Shown: positions 26,561 to 34,581 of the stretch, one piece after another
Layout of the letters: every line of letters begins with the position of its first letter
How positions within the stretch are numbered: position 1 is the stretch's first letter
Assembly: GCF_000419585.1 (NCBI RefSeq)
Contig: NZ_ATTH01000001.1
Span: forward strand, 828,005-892,004
DNA: 64,000 nucleotides
Reading direction: 5' to 3'
Source: Salisaeta longa DSM 21114
GTDB taxonomy: Bacteria > Bacteroidota > Rhodothermia > Rhodothermales > Salinibacteraceae
Position numbers and translations under genes: made by a program
The notes under the pieces: generated by a model
What the model was told of the DNA's origin: nothing
Database searches by the model: none
Seen by the model: the letters and a program-made list of their open reading frames with translations, nothing else

Positions 26561-27497
26561 TTCTTCGGATGCGCCGTTCGATGAACCGCTGGATTATCCC
26601 CGGTACCTCACCGCAAAGGCCGCTGTCGACGAGCAGGCGCTAAGCCCGCGGGTCTGGCAGCCCTTTGTCGATTGGCTGCGTGGGCACGCGTCCGAGAAGC
26701 CCCTGCGTATCGCCGACATGGGCGGCGGCATTGGATTTACGCTGCTGCGGGTGCTTGCGGCCGTCGAGCGTCCACTAACGTACTTCTTGGTAGACGCGTC
26801 GGCTGCCAATCTTGCCCGGGCCCGGTCGAATTTGCGCAACTGGGCACAGGAGCGTGGTTTTGCGACGGAGGCGCACGACACCCCCATCACCATCCGGCGC
26901 CCGTCAGGGCACGCAACGGTGCATTTCTGCCGGGGCGATGCGATGACATGGCGGCCCCCTGATGGGGCGCCCATTCACGCGCTTGCCTCGCAGGCGCTGC
27001 TCGACTTGCTTCCGCTCGATCGCACCCTGCAGCACTGGCGGAGCCTACTGTTGAGCGACCACCGGTGCTACCTCGCGCTACTCTTCGACGGCGCAACGGT
27101 CTTCGAGCCCCCCGGCGGTTCGTTAGCTATCCAGCAACCAATCATCGACGCGTACCACCGCTCGATGGAGGCGCGACGCGTCGAGGGCGCGCCCACCGGC
27201 GGTGCCTATTGTGGGCGGCGGGTGGTGCGCTGGCTCTACAAAAACAACGCACAACTCTTCACGGTAGATTCCTCAGACTGGTCTATTCTTGGATCTACAT
27301 ATGACCCGTTATCTGACAACGAATCATTGTTCGTTCAGGTCATCGCGTCGTTCGTTAAGTCCGAAGGCCGGGCATCGGAGAAGGTGTCATCAGACATTGT
27401 AAACGAGTGGTATGACAAAATAATTGATAGCATAACTTCTGACCAAATTTATTTCCGTGCATCGCACCTTGACATCCTCGCGGCGCTCAAAAAATAA
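26553..27497 (+). CDS. class I SAM-dependent methyltransferase
   Basis: 314 residues. SAM-binding motif I is IADMGGGIGFTLLRVL (about residues 52-67) and the acidic motif II is YFLVDASAANLARAR. No close functional family recognised. It is the last gene of the four-gene operon and overlaps the PTPS-like gene by 8 bp, so it probably methylates the pathway product. From about 27240 to the stop the DNA is noticeably A/T-richer than the first two thirds, and the corresponding residues (NEWYDKIIDSITSDQIYF) look like a divergent C-terminal extension. Confidence 0.8.
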   Translation: MTDSSDAPFDEPLDYPRYLTAKAAVDEQALSPRVWQPFVDWLRGHASEKPLRIADMGGGIGFTLLRVLAAVERPLTYFLVDASAANLARARSNLRNWAQERGFATEAHDTPITIRRPSGHATVHFCRGDAMTWRPPDGAPIHALASQALLDLLPLDRTLQHWRSLLLSDHRCYLALLFDGATVFEPPGGSLAIQQPIIDAYHRSMEARRVEGAPTGGAYCGRRVVRWLYKNNAQLFTVDSSDWSILGSTYDPLSDNESLFVQVIASFVKSEGRASEKVSSDIVNEWYDKIIDSITSDQIYFRASHLDILAALKK

Positions 27498-27942
27498 ATT
27501 GAACCGGATACATGTGCGCGTTAGCTATTTTTTGTGAGGTTTCAGGGCGGCGGCCGCGTCGAAATTAGGCCGTAGCATGGCCCTTGAGAAGGCAAACGTG
27601 CGCTCAAAAATTGCCTCGCGCCGCGGCGTAGAATACGGAAGAAAACGCCGAATAGGAGCGCTACGGTTGGATTTCGGCTGCTCACTGTGCTGCCAGAACG
27701 CTCGAATCGCGCAAAATGAGAGCCGCTGAGACGCGAAAAGTTTGGCGTGTGCGTGGGGTTGTGCGATCAATCGCGCCTACGGCGCTCACGCTGAAGGCCC
27801 GAAAAACACGATCGGGCGGCCGGACCGCTTGCATTTGTTCCCCGCGCATACCCATATTCATGTGTGCAGGTTGACTTCCGATAAGATGCAATTACCGGAA
27901 GTCAGAAAACGACCGATTCGTTCATTTTATCTTCACGGTTTC
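27498..27942. other. intergenic region holding a recombinase core-like site
   Basis: 445 bp without a convincing gene; short frames on both strands have no family features. The only structure I can support is the inverted repeat at 27873-27903, annotated separately. No tRNA is visible that could serve as an attachment site. Confidence 0.5.
27873..27903. promoter_or_regulatory. putative tyrosine-recombinase core site
   Basis: GACTTCCGATAA (27873-27884), a 7-bp centre GATGCAA (27885-27891), then TTACCGGAAGTC (27892-27903). The arms are inverted copies matching at 11 of 12 positions. Twelve-base arms around a 6-8 bp overlap region are the architecture of core sites cut by tyrosine recombinases, and the site lies 40 bp upstream of such a gene. 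Assignment as its att or resolution site is inference. Confidence 0.55.
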
Positions 27943-28986
27943 ATGGAGAAAGCCTCCGGCCCCTCGTCCGCCGATTCATCGTCGCGTGCCGGCACCGATT
28001 TGCCCGCGCCCCGCGCCGACGAACACACACAACTCGCGCACCTCACCGACGCGAACGCCCGCGCGCAAGCTTTTGCGTCTAAGGCGCGCGCCGAAAATAC
28101 CAAACGCGCCTACCGCGCCGACTGGAAGCAATTCGTTGGGTGGTGCGAAGAACGCGGCGTCCGCCCGCTGCCCGCGCTCCCCAAAACCGTGGTGCTCTAC
28201 GTCTCGGCGGTGGCCGACGACTACAAGCTGTCGACGCTGGAGCGCAAGCTGACGGCCATCAGCCAAGCGCACAAAACAGCCGGCTTCGATAGTCCGGCGC
28301 TCACGGCCAAGGAACCGCTCCACTCGGTGTGGGCCGGCATCGCGCGCACCAAGTCGCGCGCCAAAGACAAGGTGGCGCCGCTCATGACCGACGAGCTGCG
28401 GATGATTGTGGATGCGCTGCCCCGCACCGACGAGAACCTTTTTACCACGCGGGCCCTGCGCGACCGCGCGCTCCTGCTCGTAGGCTTTGCCGGGGCCCTG
28501 CGCCGCAGCGAGCTCGTGGGCCTGCAGCAAGACGATGTCAATGTGACGGCCGACGGGCTTCGCCTCATCGTCCGCAAGAGCAAATCCGACCAGGAGGGCA
28601 AGGGCCTCGTGAAGGGCATCCACTACGGCAAGCACCCGCACACGTGTCCGGTGCGGGCCCTCCGCGATTGGACGCGCCGCGCTTCCATCAGCGAGGGGCC
28701 GCTCTTCCGCGGCATCGACCGGCACGGCAACATCCGCGAGCGCGCGCTTTCGGGCCGCTCGGTGGCACTCATCCTAAAGAAAGCCGTAAAGCGCGCCGGG
28801 CTGAATCCGGAGGCGTACAGCGGGCATTCGCTTCGCGCCGGTTTCACCACGCAGGCGGCGCGCGAAGGCGTGCCCGAGCGCGTCATCATGAAGCACACCG
28901 GGCACAAGTCGATCCGCATGGTGCGCGAATACATTCGCGAGGGGCAACTCTTTGACGAGAACCCGACCGACGCCCTCGGGCTCTAG
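27943..28986 (+). CDS. tyrosine recombinase/integrase (solitary)
   Basis: 347 residues from the ATG at 27943. The N-terminal SAM-like core-binding domain covers about residues 35-135 (ENTKRAYRADWKQFVGWC). The catalytic set is complete: R187 (ALRRSEL), a Lys in RKSKSDQ (212/214), H295 and R298 (HSLRAGF), H321 (HTGHKS) and the nucleophile Y330 (REYIREG). No phage, transposon or plasmid genes flank it. Its stop is 7 bp from the convergent SDR stop. It may catalyse its own mobility or the inversion/resolution of a local segment. Confidence 0.92.
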   Translation: MEKASGPSSADSSSRAGTDLPAPRADEHTQLAHLTDANARAQAFASKARAENTKRAYRADWKQFVGWCEERGVRPLPALPKTVVLYVSAVADDYKLSTLERKLTAISQAHKTAGFDSPALTAKEPLHSVWAGIARTKSRAKDKVAPLMTDELRMIVDALPRTDENLFTTRALRDRALLLVGFAGALRRSELVGLQQDDVNVTADGLRLIVRKSKSDQEGKGLVKGIHYGKHPHTCPVRALRDWTRRASISEGPLFRGIDRHGNIRERALSGRSVALILKKAVKRAGLNPEAYSGHSLRAGFTTQAAREGVPERVIMKHTGHKSIRMVREYIREGQLFDENPTDALGL

Positions 28987-28993
28987 CTAAATG

Positions 28994-29761
28994 CTACCGC
29001 ATGACCAGACCGCCGTCCACGATCAGGTTCTGGCCCGTCACGGCGCGCGCCCAGGGCGAGGCGAAGAAGAGAATCGCATCGGCCACATCCTCCGGCGCCG
29101 TCACCATCTGCAAGGGCGTCGATTCCTTGATGAGGCCAAACACTTCGTCGGAGGTCGCCGCGCTGGCGTCGGTGGTTTTGAGCAGCCCGCCCGACACCAT
29201 GTTCACGGTGATGCCCGCAGCGCCCAGCTCGTGGGCCATGTTGCGCACCCAGCCCAGCAGTGCCGCCTTGGCGGTGGTGTAGTCGTGATAGGGCACGACG
29301 GGGTTTTGGACGAGGTTTGACCCGATCGCCACAAACCGCCCGAAGCCCGCGTCTTTCATGCCGGGCAGGCACGCCTGCAGGGCATTGAGTGCGCCGCGCA
29401 CCGTACCGCTGAGCTGCTCGTCGTAGGCCGCCCAGTCGATGGTAGGCGCGCTATCGCGCGCCGCGGGGTCAAATTGGTAGTTGATGAGCGCATTGCTGAT
29501 GACGGTATGCACCGGCGCGCCGAAGTGGTCGGTGGCCTGCGTTACCATAGCGTGCACGGCATCCGGGTCGCGCACATCGGCTTGTACGGCCAACGCCTGA
29601 TCGGCGCCCAACGTGTCGGCGAGCGCCTCCGCTTTTTCGGCGCTCTGGTAGTAGTTGATGATGACGCGAGCGCCTTCGCGGGCAAAGGCCCGGGCGGTGG
29701 CGGCACCCAGTCCGCGGCTCGCGCCGGTGATGAGAACGACTTGCTCGTTGATGGCAGGCAT
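28994..29761 (-). CDS. short-chain dehydrogenase/reductase under a TPP riboswitch
   Basis: 255 residues from the ATG at 29759-29761. Cofactor motif TGASRGLG (residues 12-19), the catalytic Ser region (VAIGSNLV) and YxxxK (YTTAK) are all present; the end PEDVADAILFFAS...GQNLIVDGG is typical of FabG-like 3-oxoacyl-ACP reductases. The usual NNAG motif reads SNAL. A TPP riboswitch occupies its leader, so expression should respond to thiamine pyrophosphate. That suggests a role in thiamine or precursor metabolism rather than fatty-acid synthesis; the substrate is unknown. Confidence 0.87.
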   Translation of the reverse strand: MPAINEQVVLITGASRGLGAATARAFAREGARVIINYYQSAEKAEALADTLGADQALAVQADVRDPDAVHAMVTQATDHFGAPVHTVISNALINYQFDPAARDSAPTIDWAAYDEQLSGTVRGALNALQACLPGMKDAGFGRFVAIGSNLVQNPVVPYHDYTTAKAALLGWVRNMAHELGAAGITVNMVSGGLLKTTDASAATSDEVFGLIKESTPLQMVTAPEDVADAILFFASPWARAVTGQNLIVDGGLVMR

Positions 29762-29813
29762 ACGGCTTCGGGATACGTGAAGAAGCAATCGGTGAAGCCA
29801 GCGATGCCGCCTG

Positions 29814-29893
29814 CGATGCTTCCCTTCGCCGGTACAAGCCGGATCAGGTTCAAAGGGTCTATCTCAGCCCCGCGCGGGGCACCCCTAGCTTCG
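29814..29893 (-). promoter_or_regulatory. TPP riboswitch (THI element)
   Basis: The minus strand reads GGGGTGCCCC...GGGGCTGAGATAGACCC, then TTTGAACCTGATCCGG and GCGAAGGGAAG, carrying the invariant CTGAGA and ACCTGATC of the aptamer. P1 can form between CGAAGCT (29887-29893) and AGCATCG (29814-29820) with one mismatch; P3 is GCCCC/GGGGC. It ends 52 nt before the SDR start. The platform region contains a second GCATCGC copy that could compete for P1. No terminator hairpin with a T-run is visible, so control may be at translation. Confidence 0.93.
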
Positions 29894-30002
29894 TTTATAG
29901 GGTACAGCGGCGCCGTGTCGATTGCAACGCCTTCACAGCGGATCCATCGCCCGACGCCGCCGGTTTTCCTGGCACCGCCTTCTGCCAACCTCACGACTGC
30001 CC

Positions 30003-31655
30003 ATGCCCGAGACGACCCACGCCGGATACATCGTAGACCTTCATGCGCGCTCCATTCGTCCGGGGGTGGTGCATGTGCGCGACGGCCGCATCGCGGCCCT
30101 CGAATCTGCGGAGGACGTGCCGCATCGGTTCTTGCTGCCCGGACTCATCGACGCCCACGTACACGTCGAAAGCTCGATGCTGGCACCGTCCGAGTTTGCG
30201 CGCGCCGCCGTGCCGCATGGCACCGTCGCCACCGTCTCCGATCCGCACGAAATTGCGAACGTGTTGGGGAAGGCAGGTGTGCGCTTCATGCTGGAGGATG
30301 CGAGCCGCGTGCCCCTCAAGATCAGTTTTGGCGCGCCCTCCTGCGTGCCCGCAACGCCGTTTGAAACCGCGGGGGCCGCGCTCGGGCCCGACGACGTAGC
30401 CACGTTGCTCGACGATCCGGCCATTGGATACCTCAGCGAGATGATGAATTACCCCGGCGTTCTCAGCGGCGACGCCGAGGTGCAGGCCAAGCTGGAGGCT
30501 GCGCAGGCGCGCGGGCTGCCGGTGGATGGTCACGCCCCCGGATTGCGGGGCGCGGAGGCCGAGCGCTATGCCGCCGCGGGCATCTCCACCGAGCACGAAT
30601 GCACCACCCTGGCCGAAGCCCGCGACAAGCTGGCCGCCGGCATGCACATCCTGATCCGTGACGGCTCGGCCGCGCAAAACTTCGACGCGCTCATCCCGCT
30701 GATGGCCGAAGCGCCGGAGCGGCTCATGTTCTGCACCGACGACGCCCATCCCGATATGCTGCGCCGCGGCCACATCGACCGGCTCGTGCGGCGCGCCCTG
30801 GCGCGTGGCTACAACCGCTTCGATGTCTTGCGGGCCGCGTGCGTGCATCCGGTGACGCATTATTCCCTCGACGTAGGCCTGCTGCGCGTGGGCGATCCGG
30901 CCGATTTTATCGTGGTCGATGACCTCAACGCGTTTACCGTGCAGGCCACGTACATCGACGGGCAGCGGGTGAGCGAAAACGGCACTGCTAACTTCTCCGC
31001 CACACCCCCCGAAACGCCCAACGCCTTCCACGCCGCGCCGGTAGAACCCGCCGATCTGGAGGTCCCCGCCACCGGCGATACGCTCCGCGTCATCGAAGCC
31101 GCCGACCATCAGCTGACCACCGGCGAAGCGCACCTGCCCGCCACCATCGTGGATGGCGCGGCGGTCGCCGATCCCGCACGCGATGTTCTCAAGCTGGCCG
31201 TCATCAATCGATACGTCGACGCGCCGCCCGCAACGGCGTTTGTCCGTGGATTTGGATTGGAACGCGGCGCGATGGCATCGAGCGTCGCCCACGACTCGCA
31301 CAACGTCATTGCCGTGGGGGCAAACGACGACGCGCTCGCCCGGGCCATCAACGCCGTCATTGCCGAAACCGGCGGCATCAGCGTGGCCACGCCCGAGGAC
31401 GTGGCGTGCCTTCCGTTGCCCATTGCCGGCCTCATGAGTGCTGCGCCGTTTGAAACCGTCGCCACACGCTACGAGGCCCTCAGCCGAAGGGTGCAAGACG
31501 AGCTGGGGAGTCCGATGGAGGCCCCCTTCATGACGCTTTCGTTCATGGCGCTCCTCGTGATTCCGTCGCTCAAGCTGAGCGATCAGGGATTGTTTGACGG
31601 CGATGCGTTTGCATTCACCGATGTGTTTGTGCGGAACAAACCACCCACCGTCTAA
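30003..31655 (+). CDS. ade: adenine deaminase
   Basis: 550 residues from the ATG at 30003, an amidohydrolase of the AdeC/Ade type. Metal-binding motifs LPGLIDAHVHVESSML, VDGHAPGL and STEHECTT are present, with FCTDDAHPDML and the C-terminal domain containing VAHDSHNVIAVG and SFMALLVIPSLKL. It hydrolyses adenine to hypoxanthine plus ammonia. It is divergent from the TPP-regulated SDR. It is probably monocistronic, with the toxin-antitoxin genes 67 bp downstream. Confidence 0.95.
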   Translation: MPETTHAGYIVDLHARSIRPGVVHVRDGRIAALESAEDVPHRFLLPGLIDAHVHVESSMLAPSEFARAAVPHGTVATVSDPHEIANVLGKAGVRFMLEDASRVPLKISFGAPSCVPATPFETAGAALGPDDVATLLDDPAIGYLSEMMNYPGVLSGDAEVQAKLEAAQARGLPVDGHAPGLRGAEAERYAAAGISTEHECTTLAEARDKLAAGMHILIRDGSAAQNFDALIPLMAEAPERLMFCTDDAHPDMLRRGHIDRLVRRALARGYNRFDVLRAACVHPVTHYSLDVGLLRVGDPADFIVVDDLNAFTVQATYIDGQRVSENGTANFSATPPETPNAFHAAPVEPADLEVPATGDTLRVIEAADHQLTTGEAHLPATIVDGAAVADPARDVLKLAVINRYVDAPPATAFVRGFGLERGAMASSVAHDSHNVIAVGANDDALARAINAVIAETGGISVATPEDVACLPLPIAGLMSAAPFETVATRYEALSRRVQDELGSPMEAPFMTLSFMALLVIPSLKLSDQGLFDGDAFAFTDVFVRNKPPTV

Positions 31656-31722
31656 CGTCTACTGTCTGCATATGGCCAGCTCCGAAAGGCCATCTGTCTA
31701 ACCACAAACCATCGGTGCGCCC

Positions 31723-32142
31723 ATGCCCTCTACATCTACAGCGGCTTCCGTGGCCGACCTGCACATTGCCAACGACCGCGAGGCCGATACGGAAATTCGC
31801 GGCGGGTATCCAGTCCGTATTGCAGAAGAGCTGCAGGACGTGTTGGCGCTCACCGATGCCGAGATGGCCGATGTGCTGGGGCGCTCGCGACGCACCTACA
31901 CGCGCTATCGGCGCCAGGATAAGCAATTGGGCTTGCCGGAATCGGAGCGCATCTTCCGATACATTCGGTTGCTGCAGCGCGCCGAGCACGTCTTTGGTAC
32001 GGCGGAGAAAGCGGCATGGTGGATGAAAGAGCCAAATCCGTCGCTGAACGGCCGCCCCCCGTTTGATGTAGCGCTCACCGCGCCGGGCGCAGCACTGGTG
32101 GACGATCTGCTTGCGGGCCTCGAACACGGCTTTCCGGTGTAG
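31723..32142 (+). CDS. Xre/MbcA/ParS-type antitoxin (DUF2384)
   Basis: 139 residues. The N-terminal helix-turn-helix-like part (ELQDVLALTDAEMADVLGRSRRTYTRYRR) is followed by the toxin-binding domain (RIFRYIRLLQRAEHVFGTAEKAAWWMKEPNPSLNG region). This is the antitoxin architecture paired with RES-domain toxins; such antitoxins bind the toxin and repress their own promoter. The RES gene follows after 50 bp. Confidence 0.9.
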   Translation: MPSTSTAASVADLHIANDREADTEIRGGYPVRIAEELQDVLALTDAEMADVLGRSRRTYTRYRRQDKQLGLPESERIFRYIRLLQRAEHVFGTAEKAAWWMKEPNPSLNGRPPFDVALTAPGAALVDDLLAGLEHGFPV

Positions 32143-32192
32143 CGTCTTTCGGTTGTAGATGTTCGCTGCCCTGCGTCTCTTTTCCGCTGCAA

Positions 32193-32666
32193 GTGCTCAC
32201 GCTCTACCGCATTGTGCATCGCCGGTACCGCACCGATCCATTTTCTGGAATGGGCGGGCTGTACCACAACAGCCGGTGGGCCTCGCAAGGACAGCGCGTC
32301 AGCTATGCGGCCGATCACTTGGCGCTGGCAACGCTTGAGAAACTTGCGGGCGTGCAGCGCGCGGACCTGATGGCCGAGATGGTGTACGCGAAGGCCGTCA
32401 TGGCCCCCGAACACGTGACGCAACTTTCTGCAGCGGAGCGGCCCGACGATTGGGATGCGGTGCCTGCGCCCGAAAGCACGCGCGCCGTGGGGGACGCGTG
32501 GCTTGACCGCGGCGATTACGCGGTGCTGCAAGTGCCCTCGGTGGTGCTGCCGGAGGGCGCAAATTACGTGATCAACAGCGAACACCCGGCGGCCGCCACG
32601 CTGACCGTTGAGACGGTTGCGCCGCTGCTGTTGGACAACCGGGTGCTCGCGCGCATCGGTACGTAG
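32193..32666 (+). CDS. RES-domain toxin
   Basis: 157 residues from a GTG start; an in-frame ATG matching the domain start is absent. The RES signature begins LTLYRIVHRRY and contains GGLYHNSRWASQG with R29, then Y38 and E49 (ALATLEKLAG), and a final INSEHPAA. RES toxins act on NAD+ (hydrolysis or phosphorolysis) and are neutralised by an Xre/DUF2384 partner, which is encoded immediately upstream. Confidence 0.9.
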   Translation: MLTLYRIVHRRYRTDPFSGMGGLYHNSRWASQGQRVSYAADHLALATLEKLAGVQRADLMAEMVYAKAVMAPEHVTQLSAAERPDDWDAVPAPESTRAVGDAWLDRGDYAVLQVPSVVLPEGANYVINSEHPAAATLTVETVAPLLLDNRVLARIGT

Positions 32667-32695
32667 GGGCAGCCACTGCCGGAACGACGCGCGGG

Positions 32696-33853
32696 CTACG
32701 TTTGGGCAAACGAGGCGACGGCGTACGTCCCCGTGGTGCGCCAGTCATCGGAGGCCTCGTCGAGGCGATGCACGGTCGCCGGCGGTACGCCGACGAGGGT
32801 GTCGCTTTTGATGGTGCGCAGCGCCAGCACCGATCCGCTGCCTGGGCCCAAGGCATCGGCCAGGGTGGCTTCGGCCGGCCAAAGCGCATCGTTGGTGATG
32901 CGCCGGTAGTTGGCATCGCCCTTTACGATGACGAGCGCGGCCGCCTGTAGCGGAGCCGCCAGCCGCGCGGGGCGCTCAAACCACCGGCCGTCGGTCGTCC
33001 AAAAGAAGTCGGGCACGATGCGGAGCCGGCCGTCGGCGATGTGTTGGCGGAATTGCTCGGCAAGCGCGCGGAGTGGCCCGCCCGCCTCCGCCAGCCGATC
33101 GAGCAGCGGCGGCACGTCCGCTGGCGTCACGTCACTGATAAGCACCGGCGCCATCTTGACATGCAGCACCACCGTTTCCGCGAGGTCGTGCGTCAGGAGG
33201 CCATCAGCCAGCGCAAAATCGAGGGCTTGCTCGGTGCCCGCGTTGTCCATCACCACGTGGACCGTTCCCCGATCGGTTTGCAGCAGGTGCTCGACCGCCG
33301 CGGGGATGTCGTTGACGAGCAGGTGGTCGTCGGCCGCCTGTGTGCCTTGCGCATGTGCTGCGGCGATGCTCCGATCCATCCGATTGCCCCATAGGGCCGC
33401 GTGCAGGCGGTGCGTCAGCATATCCGCGGGCGTCTCGAACGGCTGCAGGGCCCGCGTCACAACATCCGGCAGCGCAGCATCGTGGATGTCGTCGTGCTTC
33501 ATGGGGCGAAACGGATCCTGCTGCGTGGTCCAGTAGCGCGTAGCCTCCAGCATCTTCCGGTAGGCATACAGCTCCACAAAGAACCATTCGCCATCGAGCC
33601 ATGAGGCCGCGGGGCGTTCCGCCAGGCGCTCGGCCCACCAGTCGGCGTCGGGCGTCGGTTGGCGCAGGGGCGTTAGGGCAGCATCGGCACGAATCGCGTC
33701 CCGAAGAGCACGCAGCGCATCGTGCACCGCGGGCGGCCGGTCCGGATTCCGCGCGATCACATCGTCAATGATCGAGGGTATGCGCGCCTTCATGGAGCGA
33801 TGCGCAAAGGCGTTGGTGCCGTCGGTGCGAACGGCGGGGGGACGATCGGGCAT
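32696..33853 (-). CDS. DUF89/ARMT1-like metal-dependent phosphatase
   Basis: 385 residues from the ATG at 33851-33853. DUF89-family features are WFFVELYAYRKMLEATRYW, LLVNDIPAAVEHL, VHVVMDNAGTEQALD (metal-binding Asp-Asn) and VIVKGDANYRRI (second Asp-Asn). Members dephosphorylate damaged or side-product sugar phosphates and phosphometabolites. It converges with the RES toxin gene (29 bp between stops) and is followed upstream on its strand by recX (26 bp gap). Precise substrate unknown. Confidence 0.88.
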   Translation of the reverse strand: MPDRPPAVRTDGTNAFAHRSMKARIPSIIDDVIARNPDRPPAVHDALRALRDAIRADAALTPLRQPTPDADWWAERLAERPAASWLDGEWFFVELYAYRKMLEATRYWTTQQDPFRPMKHDDIHDAALPDVVTRALQPFETPADMLTHRLHAALWGNRMDRSIAAAHAQGTQAADDHLLVNDIPAAVEHLLQTDRGTVHVVMDNAGTEQALDFALADGLLTHDLAETVVLHVKMAPVLISDVTPADVPPLLDRLAEAGGPLRALAEQFRQHIADGRLRIVPDFFWTTDGRWFERPARLAAPLQAAALVIVKGDANYRRITNDALWPAEATLADALGPGSGSVLALRTIKSDTLVGVPPATVHRLDEASDDWRTTGTYAVASFAQT

Positions 33854-33879
33854 GGGCACAGGCAAGAGGGAGAAAAGAG

Positions 33880-34524
33880 CTACGCGCTATCGGCCTTGAG
33901 GTCGTCGACCACGCGACGGATGGTATCGGAGCGGAAGCCGCGGCGCTTGAGGTAGCGATACATCTTTTGCTGGCGCCGGCGCGGGTCGTCGTCGGTCAGG
34001 CGGCCCCAGCGTTTGCTGGCGTGGTGGCGTGCGGCGTCGAGCGTCGAGTGGTCGGCGAAAAAATCGGCCACGGCCTGCTCCACAATGGTACGATCGACGC
34101 CCCGCTTGCGCAGCTCGCGTTCGATGCGGAGGGGGCCGTAGCGCTTGGAGCGGAAGCGATTGTGGATATAGTCGCGCGCATAGGCGTGGTCGTCGAGGTA
34201 GCCCAGTTCATGCAGCCGGGCAACGACATCTGCGATGATGTCGTCGGGGTAGTCCTTGCGCTGCAGCTTGCGACGCACTTCCGCCTCGGTGCGCGGTTTG
34301 TGGGCCAGGTAATCGAGCGCGCGCTGCTTCGCCTCCACCCGCAGCTCGTCCACCTCCAGGGCTTGTTGCGCAGCCGGCGAGAGGGTGTCGCCCACGGCGA
34401 GCCGGTGCTTGGCGGCCACGTCGCGATGCACGCCAAACGCAAAGGCGCCATCCAGGAAGACGGAGATGCGGTTCGGGTCGTTCTGTTGCGTGTCGAGGCG
34501 CGTGATGGTGCGGGCGTCGGGCAT
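33880..34524 (-). CDS. recX: regulatory protein RecX
   Basis: 214 residues. The RecX three-helix repeats are visible: ALDYLAHKPRTEAEVRRKL, LHELGYLDDHAYARDYI with RYGPLRIERELRKRGV, and KMYRYLKRRGFRSDTIRRVV. RecX caps and inhibits RecA filaments. recA is not in this window. An N-terminal ~50-residue extension (ISVFLDGAFAFGVHRDV) matches the longer RecX form common in Bacteroidota. Confidence 0.92.
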   Translation of the reverse strand: MPDARTITRLDTQQNDPNRISVFLDGAFAFGVHRDVAAKHRLAVGDTLSPAAQQALEVDELRVEAKQRALDYLAHKPRTEAEVRRKLQRKDYPDDIIADVVARLHELGYLDDHAYARDYIHNRFRSKRYGPLRIERELRKRGVDRTIVEQAVADFFADHSTLDAARHHASKRWGRLTDDDPRRRQQKMYRYLKRRGFRSDTIRRVVDDLKADSA

Positions 34525-34581
34525 GGCAAAGGCGGGCAGCTCGGGAAAGCGCGAGGCGGCGAAAGCACGTACGAGGCAGCA

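Noticed and set aside
27525-27770. 81-codon minus-strand frame in the integrase upstream region
   Set aside because: No family features, unusual composition and no ribosome-binding context; treated as non-coding.
29894-29899. TATAAA as the -10 box of the riboswitch transcript
   Set aside because: Transcription would start inside the P1 stem of the aptamer, so the real promoter is probably further upstream.
32669-32682. GCCACTG resembling a B12-box
   Set aside because: It lies in a 29-bp gap between two convergent stops; no room for a cobalamin riboswitch and no relevant downstream gene.
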